The notes beneath the pieces are model-generated. The model was not told the origin of the DNA, searched no databases, and was given only the letters and a program-made list of their open reading frames with translations. The translations under genes were made by a program, and so were the position numbers. A DNA stretch of 64,000 bases. It comes from JACQFK01 sp964619955 (lineage in GTDB: Bacteria > Planctomycetota > MHYJ01 > JACPRB01). Below are positions 59,607 through 64,000 of the stretch, piece by piece. Position 1 is the stretch's first letter. The number at the start of each line of letters is the position of its first letter. The DNA is taken from assembly GCA_964619955.1 (NCBI GenBank), contig CAZUJF010000013.1, forward strand, positions 1-64,000, written 5' to 3'.

Positions 59607-62600
59607 CTACAACATTCCGGTCCACTTCCGAAGTATCCACTCCACGGTCAGGAGCAGGATCATCGGCAGGAACCAGGCCCAGCTCTGCCAGAGCATCGTG
59701 TCGCTCTCGAAGACGCGCTCCTTGCTCAGCGGCTCCAGGAGTTCCGTCAGCGAGCGGACGTCCTCCTCGCGGTAGGACTCGCCCCCGGACTGCGAGGCGA
59801 TCTGGCGCAGGAGGTCCTCGTTCGCGTTCAGCACGGCCAGCTCCCCCGCCTCGCGGGACTGGACCTTGAACTCGGTCTTCAGGCGGCCGTCGGGTTCGGG
59901 CTGCCCCTCCCCGCGCACGCGGATCTCGTAGCTGCCCCCGGCGAGCCCCGTCACGCGCCCCTCGAAGAGCCCCGCCGCGTTCTCGTCCTGCCCCAGCTTC
60001 ACGGTCGCCACCTTGCGGCCCTCGCGGTAGATGAGCGCCTCGGCGTTGCCCTGCGTGAGCGGCCGGCCCTCCGCGTCCCGGAGGCGCGCCCGGACGTCCA
60101 CCGCCTCGTCGGGCCCGTAGACCAGCTTGCCCACGTTGAGCGAGGTGCGCGGGTCGCGGACCGCGAACGGCGGCTCCATGATCTCGCGGACCAGCTGGTT
60201 CCAGTACTTCGTGTGGTGCTGGTCGGCCACCTCGTAGCGCCAGCGCCACGACTCGTCGAAGGCCGCGTAGACGACCTTGCCCGCGCCGAAGCGGCGGAAG
60301 ACCAGGGCCGGCAGGCGGCGCTCGCCGGCATGCGCCTCGAGCAGCACCTCCGAACCCGGCAGGGCGTGCGCCGGCGCGACCCAGTGCGGCGCCTGGAGCG
60401 AGGCCCAGACCTCGGCGTTCTTCTCCGGGTCCGAGGCCAGCTGCAGCATCGCCAGCTTCGCCCCGCGCTCCGAGGGCTTGATCGCCGTCACCCGGCCGCT
60501 CTCGCCCTTCCAGTCCACCGGAAACGCGGCCCCCAGCGGGGTCTCCGCGAAGCCCGCCACGTGGCCGCGGCGCCCGTCGATCACGAGCATGCCGCCGCCC
60601 CGGCGCGCCACGAAGTCCCGGATCCATTCGAGCTCCTCCATCTTGAGGAACTGGCGCGGGACCTCGCCGAACACGATCAGGTCGTAGGAGAACAGCGTCT
60701 CGCGGTCGGCCGGGAACTGCCCCGTCGTGCGCCCGCGGCTCCAGCCCTCGCTGCCGCGGTCCGCCACCAGCGCGTTCACCTCCCACTGCTCGTCGCGGTC
60801 GAAAAGGTTGCGCACGTAGCGCAGCTCCCAGCGGGGCCGCCCGTCGAGGATGAGCACCTTCCGGCGCTGCATGATCGCGTGCAGGGCGAACTCGCCGCCG
60901 TTGTTGCTCCGCTCCTTCTCGCCGTCCACCGGCGTCAGCGACGCGGAGAACGAGAGCGGCTGGTTCAGGACCTCGACCGCCTTCTCCTTCGCGCCCGCGA
61001 GCTTCTCGGCGAGTTCCTGGACCGGGAAGTCGAAGGGCACGGAGCGCAGGTGGGTCTGGGCCGTCGCGAGCACCTTCTCCCAGACCGTCGTCCCGTTGCA
61101 CTGGATCGTCAGCGTGAACGGCTTCCCCGGGGGCATGTCGTCCTTGATCGCGACCTCGCCCCGGACGCGGTCCTTGAAGAAGACCTGCGACGGGACCTTC
61201 ACCCCGAGCAGCGCCAGGTCGTCGGGCAGGTTCGACGCGCCGATGGACACCGTGTGTACGGGGATCTGCCGGCTGCCCAGCATCTTCGCCGTGCCCAGGG
61301 GCGAGCCGCCGTCGTTGTGCTGGCCGTCCGACAGCAGGATCGCGGCCACCCGCTCGTCGTTCTTCTCGCCGATGCGGTGCTTCATGCCGTCCGAAAGGTT
61401 CGTGGTCGTCGCCGTGGGCTCCAGCGCCAGCGCCCGCGGCGCGGAGGACCCGTCGGAGGAATCGGGACGGCCGCCCGTCCAGAGCGAGCGCGCCCCGCCC
61501 GGCGTCAGCGAGAGCAGCTCCACCTGGTGCTTCTCCGCCAGCTCGTCGAGCAGGGTCTTCGTCCCGCTCGTCAGCAGCGCCTCGACGCGCTTCGCGCGCG
61601 GCAGCGCGTCGAACTTCTGGATCGCCGCGCCGACGGCCTTGTCCCCCGAGGCCGCGACGCGCGCGGCGTAGTTGGCGAAGGCGTCGCGGAGCGCGCGCTC
61701 CCATTTCGAGGAGGCGTTCAGGAGCGCCTGCAGCTGGGCGAGCCCCTTGGCCGCCTCCGCGGCGCGCTGGCCCGCCAGGGCCTGGGCGGGCGCCAGCAGC
61801 TCCTCCCGGAAGCGCGCCACCATCGAATCCATCGCCTTCGACGGGGATTCCGCCGAGGTCGTCGGCGCCGAAAGGCGGGCCCCGGGGACCGGCCGCTCCA
61901 TCTTCCCGTCGGGAAGCTGCCAGCCCACCGAGACCGAGTCGTCGCCCGTCGATTCCTTGTGCAGGACCTCGACGTAGACCTTCTGTTCGGCCGTCAGGCG
62001 CAGCGGCGCGGACTTCTGCTCCGGCGCGGCGTCCCACTGGCGCGCGCCCGAGAAGCCCGTCACCTTCGCGACGAGCTGCTTCCGGGCCGGGTCGCCGTCG
62101 GGCGAAATCCACAGCTCGACCTGGTCGTCCCCCGCCACCCAGAAGGTGTAGTTGCCCGTCGCGGGCGGATGCAGGAAGCCGCGCATCCGGGTCCCGTACT
62201 GGTCGCCCCAGTTGGCCGGGGCCTCCAGGATCTCGGGGGCGGAGCTGCCGTCGGGCTTCAGCGGGTAGTTCGGGTGCTTCGTCAGATCGGCGATCGTGCC
62301 GCCCGCCGCGGTCGTCCAGTACTCGCGCAGGATGACGCCGCGGCGTTCCAGGGCGGAGCCGCCCGCGTCGGCCTTCATCTTCCCCAGCAGGGCGTGCGCC
62401 TTCTCCACCTCGACCGCGAACGCGGCGGCCGACTCCTTCCACTTCGCCGGATCCGCCGCGCCGCCGCCGGCCGCCCGGCGGGCCCGCACGAGCGCGTCGG
62501 CGCTTTCCGTCAGCTGCGTGTCGAGCGCCTCGGGGGGCAGCCAGCCCAGCCGCCGCGCCGTCAGCAGCTTGCGGGACACGTCCATCGACTCGTCCGTCAG

Positions 62601-62861
62601 GCCCATGCTCTTGGAGGCGTCCACGAAGAGCAGGACGCGGCCGCGCTCCCCCACCACCTTGCGGTGATGCAGCACCGGGCCGGTCAGCATGAGCACGGCC
62701 AGGACGATGACGCCGATGCGCGCGGCCGGCAGCAGCCAGCGCAGCACGGTCCGGTTCGGGTTCGTCTCGCGGCGGTAGAGCACCCACGCGAGGCCGCCCA
62801 GCAGGACGGCCACGAGCAGCCCCACCCAGGGATTCCAGTCGCCCAGAAAACGCAGACTCAT
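59607..62861 (-). CDS. Membrane VWA protein with an inserted PA14 domain
   Basis: 1084 residues. Two N-terminal membrane helices precede a VWA domain that opens with MIDAS-like VLLFVDASKSMG. Before the VWA resumes (AAILLSDGQHNDGG, VHTVSIGASN), a PA14-type carbohydrate-binding module (LREYWTTAAGGTIADL ... GNYTFWVAGDDQVELWISPDGD) is inserted. A GATase1/ThuA-like unit follows (KVLILDGRPRWELRYVRNLFDRD, DLIVFGEVPRQFL) and a final helix (LPMILLLTVEWILRKW). It overlaps no neighbour and belongs to the BatA/VWA membrane group. Confidence 0.85.
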   Translation of the reverse strand: MSLRFLGDWNPWVGLLVAVLLGGLAWVLYRRETNPNRTVLRWLLPAARIGVIVLAVLMLTGPVLHHRKVVGERGRVLLFVDASKSMGLTDESMDVSRKLLTARRLGWLPPEALDTQLTESADALVRARRAAGGGAADPAKWKESAAAFAVEVEKAHALLGKMKADAGGSALERRGVILREYWTTAAGGTIADLTKHPNYPLKPDGSSAPEILEAPANWGDQYGTRMRGFLHPPATGNYTFWVAGDDQVELWISPDGDPARKQLVAKVTGFSGARQWDAAPEQKSAPLRLTAEQKVYVEVLHKESTGDDSVSVGWQLPDGKMERPVPGARLSAPTTSAESPSKAMDSMVARFREELLAPAQALAGQRAAEAAKGLAQLQALLNASSKWERALRDAFANYAARVAASGDKAVGAAIQKFDALPRAKRVEALLTSGTKTLLDELAEKHQVELLSLTPGGARSLWTGGRPDSSDGSSAPRALALEPTATTTNLSDGMKHRIGEKNDERVAAILLSDGQHNDGGSPLGTAKMLGSRQIPVHTVSIGASNLPDDLALLGVKVPSQVFFKDRVRGEVAIKDDMPPGKPFTLTIQCNGTTVWEKVLATAQTHLRSVPFDFPVQELAEKLAGAKEKAVEVLNQPLSFSASLTPVDGEKERSNNGGEFALHAIMQRRKVLILDGRPRWELRYVRNLFDRDEQWEVNALVADRGSEGWSRGRTTGQFPADRETLFSYDLIVFGEVPRQFLKMEELEWIRDFVARRGGGMLVIDGRRGHVAGFAETPLGAAFPVDWKGESGRVTAIKPSERGAKLAMLQLASDPEKNAEVWASLQAPHWVAPAHALPGSEVLLEAHAGERRLPALVFRRFGAGKVVYAAFDESWRWRYEVADQHHTKYWNQLVREIMEPPFAVRDPRTSLNVGKLVYGPDEAVDVRARLRDAEGRPLTQGNAEALIYREGRKVATVKLGQDENAAGLFEGRVTGLAGGSYEIRVRGEGQPEPDGRLKTEFKVQSREAGELAVLNANEDLLRQIASQSGGESYREEDVRSLTELLEPLSKERVFESDTMLWQSWAWFLPMILLLTVEWILRKWTGML

Positions 62862-62863
62862 GA

Positions 62864-64000
62864 TTAAGCCTTCCTCTTCGCGAAGACCTGCTCGAGGATC
62901 ATCTCGAGGAAGATCAGGCCGATCAAAATCGTCAGCAGCACCGTCCAGATCTCCTGTCCGTGACGCCGCTGCTGGTCCAGGGCCCGGTAGTCGCCGTAGC
63001 TCTTCACGAGCGAGGCCCCCATCGCCTTGGCCACCGCCTGGATCTCCGGCTCGGGCAGCTGGTTCAGCTCCGATTCCTTGCGGTCGGTGTTCACGACGAA
63101 ATGGATGCGGTTGGAGTTCGGGGCGTCGAGCACGTAGAGCCCCGGCTTCTGCGTCTTGTCGAATTCCGCCATCCCGCGCGTGCCGCGGTTGGCGATCACG
63201 AGCTCCTGCGCCTTGCCCTCGGGGTCGGTCAGGACCGCCTTCTTGCCGGCGTCGGCCGCGGGCAGGAACGCCACCAGCGGACGGCCCACCTCGACGTTGC
63301 GCGAGGGGTAGACCTTCGAGGCCAGGTACGTCACCAGCTGCTGCATCAGCGGCAGGAAGAAGGGGCGGGCCGGCAGGTTCGTCCAGTCCGCGTCGCAGGG
63401 CACCGCGCAGGCGATCACGCGGCCCTCGCCGAACGAGCGCTCGACGAGGAAGGGGTCCCCGGTGTCCAGCCGCGCCAGCACCGTGGGGGCGGCCGCGCCG
63501 CCGCGGCCCGGCTCCTCGCGCATCTTGTACCAGAGACGGATGTCCGCCTCCGAGAGGTTGCCGTTCCGGGGGTCGTTGAAGAGCTCGAGGGCGGGATGTT
63601 CGTAGTGGCTCGCCACCACGCCGGACCGCGCGCCGGAGTTCACCGACCCCGACAGCGACGTCACCGGCAGCGGCAGCAGGCCGCGGCCGCCCGCCATCAG
63701 CGTCGTGTTGTACCAGGCGCTGTTGATGCGGTTGCCGGGGAAGATGAGCAACCCGCCGCCCTCCTTCACGAACGCCTCGAGGGCCTGCAGCTGCGGCTCC
63801 GTGAGCTGCGGCACGTTCGCCATCAGCACCACCCGCGACTCGGAAAGCAGCTTCGCGTCGAGGTCGCGCGCCTCGACCGTCTTGGTCGTGATCAGGTCCG
63901 AAAGCTCCGTCCGCGCGTTGCCGAAGGGCCGCAGCGCGATCTCCACGAAATCCGTCTCGCCCAGCAGCGGCTCGGGGTTCATGTCCCCGCTCACCAGCAG
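62864..64000 (-). CDS. BatA-domain-type membrane protein (5' end missing)
   Basis: The reading frame stays open through the window edge, so at least the N terminus, presumably with the BatA membrane helices and a VWA region, is missing. What is visible (about 378 residues) ends in a single helix IWTVLLTILIGLIFLEMILEQVF. It includes a GATase1-like region (VVLMANVPQLTEPQLQALEAFVKEGGGLLIFPG) and a C-terminal beta-rich part. This domain order is typical of planctomycete BatA-like proteins upstream of VWA genes. The 2-base gap to the following VWA gene indicates an operon. Confidence 0.8.
   Translation of the reverse strand: MLVSGDMNPEPLLGETDFVEIALRPFGNARTELSDLITTKTVEARDLDAKLLSESRVVLMANVPQLTEPQLQALEAFVKEGGGLLIFPGNRINSAWYNTTLMAGGRGLLPLPVTSLSGSVNSGARSGVVASHYEHPALELFNDPRNGNLSEADIRLWYKMREEPGRGGAAAPTVLARLDTGDPFLVERSFGEGRVIACAVPCDADWTNLPARPFFLPLMQQLVTYLASKVYPSRNVEVGRPLVAFLPAADAGKKAVLTDPEGKAQELVIANRGTRGMAEFDKTQKPGLYVLDAPNSNRIHFVVNTDRKESELNQLPEPEIQAVAKAMGASLVKSYGDYRALDQQRRHGQEIWTVLLTILIGLIFLEMILEQVFAKRKA

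Overview
The window is high-GC bacterial DNA (about two thirds G+C by eye) and looks like a Planctomycetota-type genome. Signs of this are a cytochrome domain of the planctomycete class fused to DUF2231, PQQ-like propellers opening with a WPHWRG motif, a Tat-exported Gfo/Idh/MocA oxidoreductase, a squalene-cyclase-fold repeat protein, a DUF4175 giant next to VWA and BatA-like membrane proteins, and Hanks-type kinases. The phylum is inferred from gene content, not measured.

Layout: (1) 1-4.2 kb, an iron module on the minus strand: fur-feoA-feoB plus an overlooked 43-residue FeoB-associated Cys membrane peptide, then a DUF6662 outer-membrane protein and a haem lipoprotein. A matching 7-1-7 Fur-box palindrome lies in front of both transcription units. 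(2) 4.2-15.7 kb, housekeeping and accessory genes (zinc-ribbon protein, TauE, YvcK-like, phosphoesterase, PQQ propeller, oxidoreductase, kinase) and a TonB plus TonB-dependent receptor pair. (3) 15.7-30 kb, DUF4438, histidine kinase, PilC/PilB ATPase, PBP4-type DacB, SDR, RarA, ATP-grasp and LeuRS. (4) 30-45.4 kb, a large chemosensory cluster: dual-receiver regulator, CheW, CheA, CheR, CheD, HDOD, CheY, CheX-like, CheB, MCP, CheY, CheX, a CheC-like/pseudoreceiver fusion, a secreted duplicated sensor domain and a second MCP. No flagellar gene is present. (5) 45.5-50.9 kb, a kinase with an N-terminal MshEN-like segment, an HMA-like protein, a haem-binding EB_dh-like protein, a NarK-type transporter, a toxin-antitoxin pair and tRNA-Glu. 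(6) 51-64 kb, HEAT protein, DUF2231-cytochrome, squalene-cyclase-like protein, DUF4175 giant, VWA/PA14 protein and a BatA-like protein cut by the window end.

Four regulatory patterns cut across the genes and are the most interesting content. Six near-perfect sigma-54 promoters (TGGCAY-R-N4-TTGC) drive the chemosensory cluster, tonB and narK. At least eleven genes start 6-9 nt after a -10 hexamer with no usable Shine-Dalgarno, which points to leaderless mRNAs; chemosensory genes usually carry a Shine-Dalgarno instead. A family of long intergenic palindromes with an AGACnGTCT or GGAGCGGACAGTC core sits on or just after stop codons. Degenerate heptanucleotide tandem repeats, resembling cyanobacterial STRRs, also begin at stop codons.
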